This document shows positions 1 through 10,735 of a DNA stretch of 64,000 nt, one piece after another. The DNA lies in NCBI GenBank assembly GCA_032718475.1, contig JAUCBJ010006695.1, positions 124,001-188,000 on the forward strand, written 5' to 3'. Made by a program: the position numbers and the translations under genes. This DNA is from Nemertoderma westbladi. Taxonomy: Eukaryota; Xenacoelomorpha; Nemertodermatida; Nemertodermatidae. Within the stretch, counting starts at the first letter, position 1; every line of letters starts with the position of its first letter. A model generated the notes under the pieces. The model was given only the letters and a program-made list of their open reading frames with translations, ran no database searches and was not told where the DNA came from.

Positions 1-7
1 CCAGACA

Positions 8-352
8 ATGGTGATGAGCACCATGGGAGCAAGGAGGAAGAGAACAGTACTTCTCGGAGTAGTACCGGTGAGGATAATTGGAGAAAATGGACCATCAGTT
101 ACAACATTAATGTTAGTCGATAGCGGAGCAGCGTTCATGCTGATGGAGAGTTTGGTGGCCGAGAAGACAGGATTAAAGACCAGGCCAAGTAAGATGGCAG
201 TGACCACGATATCAAGCCAATACGAGGTCATGAAGAAGAGGATGGGATGGTGTAAAATTGGAGCAATAACACCAGGGTGCAACTATGGGGCTACCATCGA
301 ACCCATTCAAATAATAGAGTCGATAAACATCAACGCCAGGCGACCTACATAG
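8..352 (+). pseudogene. BEL/Pao-type aspartic protease fragment
   Basis: This is a 114-residue open piece of a retroelement polyprotein. The retroviral-type protease motif VDSGAA lies at residues 37-42 (active-site D38-S39-G40), preceded by a hydrophobic strand, as in BEL/Pao proteases that would process Gag-Pol. It has no start context of its own and is cut by a stop. The reverse transcriptase expected downstream is missing: the next recognisable domain 160 bp further on is already RNase H. It is a relic of an element different from the two large ones later in the window, as the residues around the motif differ. The first coding bases may belong to a longer frame starting outside the window. 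Confidence 0.65.
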
Positions 353-513
353 ATTGAGATCAAACAATACCGGTACCTGGACAGCATCGACTTCTCCGTG
401 CCTGAACTAGATTTCCCGAAAGTGAGGACATAGAGCAGAAGCCAAAGACGGACGATGGGGAGGTCCCATATGAGAAGCGGCCCAGGGAAGGATACCAGGA
501 GTCTGGGACAGGT

Positions 514-1270
514 ATGGATCTGGAACCACGCATAGTGGAAAGGGTGGAGGATGAGTCCAGAGAAATACCACCGATAGAGGAGTCAGGACGAAGAGCAACA
601 GCGTACTTGGTGGACATGATTCCAAGTATGGTAGAGACACATTACTGGACAGATTCCATGGTAGTATTGGGATGGTTGCATAACGAGAAGACGCGTTATC
701 CCATATTTGTAGCGAACCGAGTGGATGAGATAAGAGCAACAACTGACTTGGACAAGTGGCACTACTGCCCAACCAACGACAATCCAGCGGACTTGCTATC
801 GAGGGGCATACTACGCCACGCTTTCTCGAGAAAGCAGGAGTTGTGGCAGCATGGCCCGCACTTCCTGAACAACAGGTCAAAGTGGCAACCAATGAGGAAG
901 GTAGATCCAAGTGCAGAGGAAGAGATAGTAGAGGATGAGGGAAACGAATCGGAGGGGGAAGAAGTATCTAGCCAGCTAGTGAAGGAGACTAAGGAGACAC
1001 CACCACGATCTACGACGATAGTGTCGTGCGATAATCCAACAGATAGGTTGCTCAGTTACAGCTCTAGCTGGTATAAGATGAAGAAGCTTACTAGCTTCCA
1101 TATCTGAGGGCTTACAGAGAATTCCTTGGGGGCTGGTGCGGGCAGCAAGGTAAGACCCACCATCGATCTGGAAGGGGTGGCTAAAGCCGTGATATGATAC
1201 GAACAAAGGAAGGGATGTGGAGACGATGTAGACCGCATCAGGAAACAGCAGCGCCTTCATCAGGACAGGC
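514..1270 (+). pseudogene. BEL/Pao RNase H to integrase-linker fragment (copy A)
   Basis: The open part (514-1107) encodes 197 residues. It contains the BEL/Pao RNase H segment with YWTDS (D47) followed by NPADLLSRG (residues 90-98), two of the catalytic acidic positions of this RNase H family. The earlier RNase H residues and the whole RT are absent. Beyond the stop, 1108-1270 still aligns by eye with 2582-2745 (for example the shared stretch around GCCGTGATATG), so the relic continues until a tRNA-like element interrupts it at 1271. The protein tail after residue 125 is acidic and low-complexity. It is not functional. Confidence 0.7.
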
Positions 1271-1430
1271 TTTGAAATTAATACTCCATATCTCAAGAAC
1301 CTGTGGCCTAGTGGTTGTAGTCTCGGCTTCCACCTCGAGGTCCCAGGTTCGAATCCGACACCACGCTGATGAGACCCAGTAAGGTCGAAACGCGTACGTG
1401 GTTTGGAGAGATATGAGATATTAATTTCAA
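1271..1430 (+). mobile_element. tRNA-like SINE core flanked by inverted ends
   Basis: A 160-bp unit interrupts the BEL relic. Its ends are imperfect inverted repeats of about 24 bp (TTGAAATTAATA at 1272-1283 against TATTAATTTCAA at 1419-1430, continuing inwards through ATATCTC/GAGATAT-like sequence). Between them lies a polymerase III promoter pair: an A-box-like GTGGCCTAGTGGTTG at 1303-1317 and a B box GGTTCGAATCC at 1346-1356. The tRNA fold is not fully restored, so this is a tRNA-derived repeat rather than a tRNA gene. A tRNA-like body between terminal inverted repeats is unusual for a SINE. Confidence 0.55.
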
Positions 1431-2163
1431 GAAAAATTACACGATTCTTAAATTTGTACACTACCCGGTTAAAAAGTACGCATGTGATGGGATTAGTCCT
1501 ACAATTGCGCCAATAAAAGATAAGTTATTTTCGGTAAAATAAACTTATCATTCGAGGTAAAGACCCCTAGATCCCTTCCTATAATAAATCTATAATAACA
1601 AACACCTCGAAAAATACAGCTTGCCAACACATTGTTACTATCAATAATCAAATGACGGATCTCACTGACATGCCATACACATGCATGAGGCCCGAAAGAA
1701 GTGTGTGGAGAGTCACAGTGAAAGGGGGTTGAGTATGAGAGAATCGTGGGGGGAAAATACTGGGGTTCAGGGAAAGAAAGGAGTGCGAGGTCCAAGTGTG
1801 GGGAGCGAGCATAGAGTGGGTATAGAGTCCTATGGGACTAGTGAGCGAGGAGAATGGACAATCGAGTCCGAGACATAAAATTGTTGTGAGGAGTGAGGGC
1901 GATCGTCTAAAATGAGACGCCAGATGCCTTGGTACAGCTTAGCTCGCAGATGTACCAAGGATGGTACCCGAGAAGATAATTCCACCCCACATCCAATACT
2001 AGATTGGATTCCAGCGGAATTGGAGTGCACTTAAGGTTGATGCTATCTTCTCACCGGGAAGATAGCATGGGGAGGGGGTGTAAGCGGTTCCAATTCACTG
2101 CACTACCCAGTGGAAAATGGGGAAAGTGGCTTTTTACCAATTATAGTTGGCTAGGTGACATTA
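1431..2163. other. non-coding stretch between two BEL relics
   Basis: No coding frame with family features is visible. The part from about 1870 to 2130 could be the untranslated end of copy A, because it leads straight into copy B, but I could not find paired LTR ends. A short possible hairpin pairs CTTGGTACA near 1930 with TGTACCAAG near 1952. Confidence 0.4.
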
Positions 2164-2219
2164 GCAATATAATATCACCTAACAACCAACAGCAATATAA
2201 TGTCACCTAACAACCAACA
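2164..2219. repeat. 28-bp direct repeat, two copies
   Basis: GCAATATAATATCACCTAAC at 2164 and GCAATATAATGTCACCTAAC at 2192 begin two adjacent copies with a period of 28 bp; a third partial copy starts near 2222. The repeat lies just upstream of the second BEL relic. Confidence 0.7.
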
Positions 2220-2251
2220 AAGGCAATATACATTGCCAGCCACAAGTAGAG

Positions 2252-3060
2252 ATGAGAGGCTACAAGCCATCTCAGTACCCATCGAGGGGCGTGGCATGCC
2301 ACACTTTCTCAAAGAAGGAAGTGTTGTGGCAGCACGGGCCACACTTCCTGAACAATAGATCAGCCTGGCCACCAATGAAGAAGGTGGGCCTGGTTTCAGA
2401 GGAAGTAGCACCAGGGGAAGAGGGAGAAGATTCAGAAGGTGAAGAGATATATAGTCAGATGGTGAGGGAAGTCAGGGAGGTGCAACCGAAATTAGAAGAG
2501 CCATGCGAAAACCCGACGGATAGGCTACTCAGCTACAGCTCTAGCTGGTACAAGACCAAGAAGTTGGTAGCGTACTGGAGGGCCTAACGGGGATTTCCTC
2601 AAGGGAGTTGGTAAGGACGCCAAGAGGAAACCAAATATCGATCTGGAGGGAGCGGATAAGGCCGTGATATGGTATGAACAGAGAAAGAACTATGGCGACG
2701 AAGTGGATCGGGTCAGCAAACAACAACACCTTCGTCGGGACAGCGAGCTCATCACGTTGTCACCACAACTCAACGATGACGGGATTCTGGTGATGAATTC
2801 CAGAGTGCTGAACAACAACAGCCTTATCATCCCACCAAAACCCATTATCATCCCCTACAGATCGCCGATAGTCCACCAGATCATTTGGGACTCCCAGAAG
2901 TCGATATTGCGCGGAGGCACCAACCAGACCCTCACGGAGATACGGAGGACCTTCTGGATCGCGCAGCTAAAAAAGAAGGTGAAGGCGGTAGTGGGGCAGT
3001 GCCAGACCTGCCGACGGACGAGAAAGGAGCGGGCCCTACAGGAGGGATTTAGGACAATTC
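2252..3060 (+). pseudogene. BEL/Pao RNase H tail and integrase zinc-binding fragment (copy B)
   Basis: The first frame (2252-2587) repeats the tail of copy A, including the shared HGPHFLNNRS peptide. A second frame from about 2664 to 3060 encodes the H2C2 zinc-binding start of a BEL/Pao integrase: IVHQIIWDSQ, then GGTNQTLTEIRRTFW, then CQTCRR. The usual second histidine before the GG is replaced (LRGG), so the zinc site is damaged. The two frames are offset, so at least one frameshift separates them. The coding similarity ends at about 3050, exactly where an inverted array of 15-bp units begins, so the DDE core is missing. Confidence 0.7.
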
Positions 3061-3216
3061 GGTCCCGGACTATTCGGTCTGGACAATTCGGTCCCGGACA
3101 ATTCGGTCCCGGACAATTCGGTCCCAAAACACTAAATAAATGGGACCGAATTGTCCGGGACCGAATTGTCCGGAACCGAATTGTCCTAGGACCGAATTGT
3201 CCTAGGACCGAATTGT
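3052..3216. repeat. inverted array of a 15-bp unit
   Basis: Five tandem units close to GGACAATTCGGTCCC fill 3052-3125. After a 16-base spacer, five units of the reverse complement (GGGACCGAATTGTCC) fill 3142-3216. The two arms would fold into a long hairpin. Each unit also holds the short self-complementary core GAATTG/CAATTC. The array truncates the integrase fragment on its left. Confidence 0.9.
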
Positions 3217-4399
3217 TAAACTTCTTAGTGCTTTTTTGATATTGGTGAATGTTCTAGAACATTAGTAGAAATATTTGTTATGGTAGCTAGTGTTATTTAC
3301 TTGCTAGAATTTTTTGAAATTTTAAAAATACTGTATTTCTAGCACGAGGGCACAGGGGAACAGGGAGTGCCATAGGAAGGATAGGTTAGCCAATGGTGGG
3401 GCAGAACACCATCTAATGGGATGCATCCATTGGCCGGGCTACACAGCAACTACCTATATTCTATATGTGTTAGTAATATAACCATTGCATTTACAGTATT
3501 ACCTGTTGTTTAGTTGGTTTGTGTAGAGTGTGGAAGCAAGACAGTTTAGACCATCGTAAATAACCGTGCTATTATTATATTCTGATTGTATTATTATTGA
3601 ATTCTTGTCAGATTGTAAAAAATTTGGTCAACGGCGCCGGGCGCGCACTCTGCCAACCACGCGACCTGCTGGCATGCCTATTCAACACGCAGTACTGGTA
3701 CTGTGTTTACTTTCCGCAATAATTTTTCTTGTCCGTTTAAATCACTCATAATGTCCTCTTTTTTTTACTTTTATGTCCTCCAGAAATCTACCGTTAGGTT
3801 CCATGCTACCGGTTTTTCTACTGCTGTTCTCTTAGGCTATCAGTACCTGTATCCTGTATTTGTATATAGAGTCAGTATTTTGCAGTATTGCTGTATTGTA
3901 CAATGTAGGTATAAAGCTTAGAAAAAAAATTATATACACGTAGCATTATAATACTCAGCTACTGTACGATAGATTCTGATACCGCCACCGGTACTCTGAT
4001 ATGTAGCCTAAACAGTTGTAAATGAGAGAATGATGGTAATTAATAAACTTATTTCACAATTTTAGTACCGGCTGACCACGCAACCTTTTAATTTTAAATA
4101 ATTAATAAATTTTAGATAATTGATACATATCTGGATAATACATTTAAAATGGATCATGACTCCTGTAATGTTATGGGTAGCTGTAGTGGTACCTCTAAAT
4201 CTATAATGTAGTTCTAAACTAACAGATCAGTCCACATAAAATGTGTTCGAAAAATCTACTTACTGTATTACTCATTTGATAGCGAAAACACACTGATATC
4301 GAAAAGATCGGGCCGGTTTTAGCAAAAAAGCAAAGAGGTTGTCCCAATAAAGGATATATACAACTGTACATAATGTAAAATATTGCCGCCATAAAATGT
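3217..4399. other. non-coding, AT-rich
   Basis: I see no gene. Short frames here have no family features. The stretch 3330-3560 could be a degraded LTR of the neighbouring BEL relic, but no partner LTR is in the window. Confidence 0.4.
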
Positions 4400-4912
4400 T
4401 CGTTTTCCTCAATTGGTAAAGTGTATCGTTTGTTGTTTTGGTTAGAAAGTTCCGTTTCTGTAACCTGCTCCTTTCCCCAATTGCTAATGTGATCGTTTAT
4501 TATTTTGGCTAGAAACACCCGCTTCTGTAACCTGCTTCTTGCCCTCAAATGTGATTGTTTATTATTGTTTTGGTTAGAATTTAGAAAAGCCCGCCTCTGT
4601 AACCTGCTCCTTTCCCCCAATTGGTATAGTGATCGTTTATTGTTTTATTTAGAAAAGCCCGCCTCTGTAACCTGCTCCTTTCCCTGAATTATTCAAATGA
4701 TCGTTTATTGTTTTGGTTAGAAAAGCATGCCTCCGTGACCTGCTCATTTCCCTGATGACTGTTTATTGGTTTGGTTAGAAAATCTCGCCTCTGTAACCTG
4801 CTCCTTTCCCTCAATTTTTGTTAAATGATCGTTTATTGTTTTGGTTAGAAATTCCCGCCTCTGTAACGTGCTCCTTTACCTGATTTGGTAAAGTGACCGT
4901 TTATTGTTTTGC
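4400..4912. repeat. ~70-bp tandem array, about seven copies
   Basis: Degenerate units of about 65-85 bp share TTTATTGTTTTGGTTAGAA followed by CGCCTCTGTAACCTGCTCC and TTTCCC. The same unit occurs once each near 35,340, 50,170 and 55,350, where it is attached to a longer dispersed repeat. The array therefore looks like a local expansion of one end of an interspersed element. Frames across it on either strand are repeat artefacts. Confidence 0.8.
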
Positions 4913-5112
4913 AAGCATATATCAAATGCTTGTAGCTAAAGTTCGAAAGCGAAAATATAAATTATGACTCGCCTACACTTAAGTCGGGAGTTTATACTAT
5001 CTCTTTGAAGGGAATTTGGGGGGTGGGGTCTCGTGCTTGAATTAAGACTACTATACTAGGATCGGCATGCTACGGAGCCCCTAAAAAGGGACATGATAAA
5101 TTTTTTTTTTTC

Positions 5113-5490
5113 GCTAACTCGTACGAAAGAACGACTTAGTATGTCGTGCGAACGACTTAATAGGTCGTGCGAACGACTTACTAAGTCGTACGAACGACTT
5201 AACTAACTCATGCGAACGACACACTAACTCGTGCGAACGACTTACTAAGTCGTGCGAACGACATACTAAGTCGTGCGAAGGACATACTAAGTCGTGCGAA
5301 CGACATACTAAGTCGTGCGAACGACATACTAAGTCGTGCGAACGACTTAACAATCTCGTGCGAACGACATACTAAGTCGTGGGAACGACTTACTAAGTCA
5401 AGTCGTGCGAACGACTTAACTAACGTGTGCAAATGACTTAGTAACTCGTGCGAACGACATACTAAGTCGTGCGAACGACATACTAAGACG
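5113..5490. repeat. ~20-bp palindromic minisatellite
   Basis: Tandem units of about 20 bp, mostly CGAACGACATACTAAGTCGTG with single-base variants. CGAACGACTTA/TAAGTCGTTCG is self-complementary, so each boundary between units can form a small hairpin. It forms the outer left part of the foldback element. Confidence 0.85.
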
Positions 5491-6207
5491 GGCAAACGCG
5501 GGATTTTCAATTCAATCTACAGCATTTGTTGATGGCTTTATTGGTTGAAAATATTATTATCAATGGCTGAACGCGCTCTGTTAATATCGACGTACTTTAA
5601 CTTTAGGCCGACAATACAACCGACATACTGTAGCAAATTATAATATCTTTAACATATTAATTTTATTTTAACTTATTCAGTAAATAGCTGTATTATCTAC
5701 GTTCAGCGCTGTTAGATAAGCTGATTATAGTGTCAGGTGTTGTTGCTGTGTTACTAAGCAACATTCCCATCTCACTATTGTATCGAACAGCTGTAGTCGA
5801 AATCTCGGTTTTGGGGGGAGGAGGTGAGATAGGTCCTACTATTTAGAGTATTGTACAATATTGTGACTCCGCCACAATATTCGATTTAAATAAAGTACGT
5901 ACCCGTATTTCACTTTCAGGCTCTCGTTCCATATTTCACTCAGTTGCTTGCGCTCGTTCTTAATAAAATTAATTCGAATAAGTAATGCGTAACATCGCCC
6001 TAATGAAACCAGTGAGTGCATTGATGGATATTCCCGGAAAATGATTTGGTTGAACGTGTATAACACCAATAATGACAGTCAATTTATCGGGGACTACTGC
6101 TTGGAAGCGATAACTGAGGAAAAGGGTAACTGAGAAAAAGGGTGCTCCGCGGATTGTTCGTGGGGATTTTGGAACAGAAAATGTTCGCGTTCGAGACTTT
6201 CAGAAGT

Positions 6208-6393
6208 TCATCCGTAGAGATCACACTGACAATATGCAACATACCTGTTACATACATCGATGGCGCAAGCACAGCTTAGGATAATTTCATTATTTAGTTT
6301 TAAAGCAGATGAAATTTGTCCGTATGTTAGGCCTAAGTTAAAGTACGTCGATATTAACAGAGCGCGTTCAGCCATTGATAATAATATTTTCAA
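6208..6393 (-). pseudogene. possible transposase N-terminal fragment
   Basis: A 61-residue frame starts in the right arm of the foldback element and reads MAERALLISTYFNLGLTYGQ shortly after its start. The pattern 'LISTYFNLGLTYGQI' resembles the helix-turn-helix start of integrase-like transposases common in marine invertebrates, which is recollection, not a search result. The left arm carries the same start in the opposite direction (near 5563) but diverges and stops early. No DDE core is present. It would be a remnant of the autonomous relative. Confidence 0.3.
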
Positions 6394-6560
6394 CCAATAA
6401 TGCCATCAACAACAATGGTGTAGATTGAATTGAAAATCCCGCTAAAAAGGTTGTACTTTTATTACCAGTATTATTTAGCCAATCAAAGTAAAGTTAGTAA
6501 GTCGTTTGCACGAGTTACTAAGTCGTTCGCACGCGTTAGTTAAGTCGTTCGCACGACTTC

Positions 6561-7144
6561 TGTATTCCCCTTTATAATATAATATATTTTTGCTTCTGTT
6601 ATATACGAAACATACTGTAAAGCGGGGAGCGTGCCTGGATAATGTTTATTTATTTATTTACTTTGGTGCATCATTTCCCCCTTTATAATATAATATATTT
6701 TTGCTTCTGTTATTTAGTTTGTTGCACTAGATCTTGAAATCTACTGTATATTAAATTCACTACTTATATTACCCTTATACAGTAGGCCTAGGTCTTCTGC
6801 AGTTTCCATACCTTACTACTGTACCGGTCACATTATGTAGGTTTTAACTATATTTTACTGCTCTTATGTAGTTGAATTAAATTTTGGTCCTGACGATACC
6901 CCAACAGGGGGAAATATATTGACCGTTAATTTACAACATTTACAACATTTTAAACTGGGTAATAAACCCCCTGCACCCCCCCCCCCCCCCCCCAACAATT
7001 ATCTACTGATCTAGACACACATGTCAAACCTACTCACCTAATTCAGTAAGTCAGTAAGTAGTACTGTAGTAGGCCTACCTGTTTCAGTGTTTAGCTGTTG
7101 GCCCTAACTAGGCGTGGTGTACCGTTACCGTTGTGTACCGTTGT
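6561..7144. other. non-coding, with a 36-bp direct repeat
   Basis: A stretch of about 36 bp beginning TTCCCC and TTTATAATATAATATATTTT occurs at about 6565-6602 and again at about 6675-6713. A run of 15-plus cytosines lies near 6976-6993. I see no gene. Confidence 0.6.
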
Positions 7145-7420
7145 CGTTGTCGTAGGCGAATATGTCCCCCGCCTGCCCGCGCGGAATGCCCCCCTGCCCC
7201 GTATACTGCAGTAGGCCCAGCCAGCACTTTAACTTGGATTTATTTTTTTTTTTTTTTTTGGTTAGGGTTAATTGGTCAGGCCCAAACCAGCAAACCCTAT
7301 TTAGAACTGTCATATAACCTAAGTCATAAGCAAGGCTCTAATGTACGGAAGCCCAAAGTGGCCAGACAACCACACACACATCATTTTTCATTTTATGGGT
7401 GTTGGGGTATGTGTGTGGTT

Positions 7421-7610
7421 CTCCAGTTGAGTGTGTGGTTGTCCAGTTGTGTGTGTGGTTGTCCAGTTGTGTGTGTGGTTGTCCAGCTGTGTGTGTGGTT
7501 GTCCAGTTGTGTGTGTGGTTGTCCAGTTGTGTGTGTGGTTGTCCAGTTATGTGTGTGGTCGTCCAGTTGTGTGTGTGGTCGTCCAGTTGTGTGTGTGGTC
7601 GTCCAGTTGC
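7421..7610. repeat. 20-bp minisatellite A
   Basis: Nine to ten near-perfect units of GTCCAGTTGTGTGTGTGGTT. All long frames on both strands here (repeating CVWLSSCVCG, or HTQLDNHTHNWTT) are by-products of the 20-bp period and are not genes. Confidence 0.95.
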
Positions 7611-7619
7611 GGTCAGCCT

Positions 7620-7760
7620 AAACACCCAACTACACCCAACTTTCACCCAACTACACCCAACTACACCCAACTTTCACCCAACTACACCCAACTTTCACCC
7701 AACTACACCCAACTTTCACCCAACTACACCCAACTTTCAGCCAACTACACCCACACAGTT
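7620..7760. repeat. 21-bp minisatellite B
   Basis: Units of CACCCAACTACACCCAACTTT, each made of two ~10-bp half-units, directly follow minisatellite A. Related arrays lie at 10,516-10,735 in the same orientation and at 12,090-12,268 inverted. Confidence 0.9.
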
Positions 7761-9018
7761 CCACCCCACTACACCCAACTTCCACTGCACATCCACTTCC
7801 ACTCTGCATCCAACTTACACAAAACTATACCTACTGTATGGCACCAAACTTCCACAAATTACAATATGTACAGTAACAAACTCTTCGAGGAATTGCTGAG
7901 ATATGAGCTTTTAAATGTTTCATGTACTGTGTGTTGCCCCCACTGCTGAGCAATTATGAAAATAACAAACTAACGTTTTATATTTATTGCAGTTTGGTTC
8001 TAGAATAATTGATGCATTTAGCAATAAATATGCAAAGGAGAGACGCAGAGACTATTGACGAACGATCCAAGCTACAGTATAAAACTAAACTGGCGCTGTG
8101 GGATTGTGGTGAAAATTAAAACGGTATTGATACACAGGGGGGTCACCGTCACAGCCTTAACGACGAAATCGCATTGGAAACTTCTGTTATGGGAATAGCA
8201 ATGCAGATAATTCGTACAAAGTTCTATATTATACAGTATGTTTAATGCAATTATAATAATGTAATTATCCTTTATGTATCATAGAATACAAGAAAAAGAA
8301 CTGTAACATTATTTTCAGCAGCTTTATTTTAATCTTGGGCCCATGTAAACACTTTCTGCCGTTATATATTTCACTTTGCAGTTGCCCCCATGTGAAGAAT
8401 CCCAGGTTTTCATTAAAATCACAGGTTACAAAAGGGCTGAATCTAACCAAAACAATAAACGAAATTTAGCCGTATCAAAACGAAACGTATCAAAAAGATA
8501 AATTAAAAAAAATAAAAAATCTTCATACATAAAATTCCAATAAAATGTCGACCGAAAAGTGAAATCCTGGTATTATTCACATGGGCGAACTTTATGGCCT
8601 TTATATTAATTAATTTTTAACGAAACAACAGCAATAATTTTAGAACATTTTACTTTTTTGATAAACTAAAAGGGGATCTGGTAAGATCTGTACAGGTCAA
8701 GGGAATTTCTGCAAGGAACTTATTATGATCTTCACATACAGGCGATGCCAGAATGGACAAGATCTCTACAGTATGAGAATCGATAAGATCGTTATACATT
8801 ACAGATCTTACAGTAGTAGAAATAATAATTCATCACACTAGGGTAGAGAATTGCAGACGTTGATCAACGTAATCATATAGACGCGGCTTGTGGTCTCTAG
8901 TACATACTGTACAGTATATGTACAGTAGGATATGACAATATTCAGCTTATTTTATTACAAACAACGAAATGGGAGAAGTTTATTTAATCTTTCAGACATT
9001 CCACCCATTCGAAAATCC

Positions 9019-9375
9019 TCATGTGATCAACATTGAGGTTTCCAAACTAATGTGTGCATTGTACTTGACACAATGAACCCGGCGTAGCATTCTTGTGAAT
9101 GTGCCATCCAGAGATTTGGTGTCCTCAGCAGTTAGAGCCCAGCATGGACTCCCGTAGAGGAGTACTGGAACTACTGCTGCTCTAAATAATCGGACCTTGA
9201 GTTTCCGATTAATTCTCGGTGACTTCCAAATCCTGGAAAGCCTATTCAAGGCTGCCCATGCCTTTCCCTTACGTATTCGAAGGTCCTCACCTGACTTCCG
9301 GATCCATGATCCCAGGTACAGTACAGGCCACCAGAAAAAGCAGATTTCATCCAATGTGATCACATGTGAACACAT
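9019..9375 (-). pseudogene. non-LTR retrotransposon RT C-terminal fragment
   Basis: The minus strand reads KGKAWAALNRLSRIWKS, KLKVRLFRAAVVPVLLYGSP, then DTKSLDGTFTRMLRRVHCVK. This is the conserved region after the RT palm in many invertebrate LINEs (the 'LLYGSE.W' block). The fragment starts and ends inside the domain and has lost its flanks. The palm piece of the same element, or of another copy, lies about 700 bp away at 10,060-10,250 on the same strand. It is not functional. Confidence 0.75.
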
Positions 9376-10059
9376 TTGTTCAAGTCATCTGATTGGCAGG
9401 TTATGGCGAGTTATCTAGCTAACTTGCTGGGACCGACAAAGGCTTAGTGTGCGGTGCGCCTGTATCTCTGATATCAGGTAGATGAGAGACAGGACGTAAC
9501 ATTGCGGACATGGGATGTATTGGTAGAGAGAGAACTACATACAAGACCACATGGAGGTTCATGGAGTGTATGGGAGTGGATGGGTATATGGATGGACGAG
9601 CCTAGACCATTGAATAATTAATTTAGTGCAGGGAGATGTCGCGCCATTAGTCTGACACCGAGAGGGCACAGAGAAACACCAGAAGATGGCTTAACATCTC
9701 TAACTATAGGCCTGCCTACTAGACACTATTAACCGCACACTATAAAGGTAAACAAAATCCTTATCGCATTTCCAGCTGCAGTGAGTGACAGTTCGCGGCA
9801 AACTACAGAGAGTTTCCAGATTACTAAGCGTTTCAAAAGTATTCAATTGTATCCTTTGGCGAAAAAATTTTGGTTGTTGCCAATTCAATTATGTTCAATT
9901 ATGTTCAATTGTCCCGTTCAACAACATTACATTACACTGGTACACATTTGATAAAATGTGTTCACAATTGTACAAATCTGCGTTTTCTGGTGGCCTGTAC
10001 TGTAACAGAAGTTGTCCACATGCTCAAGCATACCATCCTTTGAGCTTATGCTCATCCGA
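9376..10059. other. non-coding insert inside LINE relic
   Basis: I see no gene and no recognisable repeat in this stretch, which separates two pieces of LINE reverse transcriptase. A 22-bp sequence, TGATCAACATTGAGGTTTCC plus two bases, is present both at the outer edge of one piece (near 9026) and in the other (near 10,226), suggesting rearrangement through microhomology. Confidence 0.4.
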
Positions 10060-10250
10060 TCAGAGACTTGCTGAGGACTTTCAAAGTTAACTGTCAAAAT
10101 TGTGGTCTTTCTGGAGGTAATAAAAAGACCAACACTAGAAGCAGAATGTTCTAATGAGCTGAGGAGCCGTTGGGCTCCCTCTAATGATTCTGAGAGTACT
10201 CCTAAGTCATCAGCAAAGTCTATCTGATCAACATTGAGGTTTCCAAGCTA
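10060..10250 (-). pseudogene. non-LTR retrotransposon RT palm fragment
   Basis: The minus strand translates to VDQIDFADDLGVLSESLEGA and then QRLLSSLEHSA, ending in TVNFESPQQ. FADD is the RT catalytic box (YADD type), and the next block is the usual region after it. About 60 codons survive. It belongs with the fragment at 9019-9375. Confidence 0.75.
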
Positions 10251-10515
10251 AATTCTCACATGTGAATGAATAATATGTCACACACTTTAGGTATGTTGCT
10301 ACATAGTCGGATCCCAAGTGGGGTTTCTCATCGGGCTTTAATGTGGATCAGTTGGCGAAAATCTTTAAAAGTTACTTACGAATGAATTTTTCATTACAGA
10401 CAGACAAGCGGACAGAACGACCGACTGGAGATGAAATTTTGCCCTATTTTTACTAATTGCAATTGTGCGCTAAGGCTTGCCCTGACTGCGTGACTCGTCC
10501 CACAGAACACCAAAC

Positions 10516-10735
10516 TCTCCAACCAACTACACCTAACTTTGACTCACTTTCACCCAACTACACTCCACTTCCACCCAACTCTCACCCAACTACACCCAAC
10601 TTTCAGCCAACTACCCCCAACAACACCCAACTTTCACCCAACTACACCCAATTCTCCACCCAACTACACCCAACTATCACCCAACTACAGTACACTCAAC
10701 ATTGTCTCACTTCCACCCAACTACACTTACCTTTC
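10516..10735. repeat. minisatellite B, third copy
   Basis: Degenerate CACCCAACTACACCCAACTTT units in the same orientation as at 7620. The sequence after it (10,760-11,290) also contains blocks similar to the left arm of the large inverted repeat, such as ATCCTTTTTGTATCATATTA near 11,199. This suggests a third, partial copy of the same parent element. Confidence 0.75.

Larger units (their letters stand above)
5113..6560. mobile_element. foldback-type element with palindromic tandem ends
   Basis: Two inverted arms of about 112 bp (5498-5609 and 6330-6442) pair almost perfectly; both carry GCGGGATTTTCAATTCAATC and the start of a reading frame MAERALLISTYF. Outside the arms lie arrays of a ~20-bp unit built on CGAACGACTTACTAAGTCGT: about eighteen units on the left (5113-5490) and three or four on the right (6493-6560). 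The interior (5610-6330) holds only broken frames. This fits a non-autonomous DNA transposon with subterminal repeats. I could not identify the exact ends or a target duplication. Confidence 0.7.

Noticed and set aside
3330-3560. 3' LTR of the BEL relic at the left edge
   Set aside because: No second copy, no TG...CA ends and no target duplication could be found in the window.
5113-5510. CRISPR-like appearance of regularly spaced short palindromic repeats
   Set aside because: Units abut without unique spacers, lie in a transposon arm, and the DNA is animal. The minus-strand frames (SRSHDLVC repeats) are period artefacts.
7133-7949. Long cysteine-rich frames on the plus strand and Thr/His-rich frames on the minus strand
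   Set aside because: They follow the 20- and 21-bp minisatellites in every frame and end with them. No start, domain or conservation supports a protein. The same holds for 12,911-13,306.
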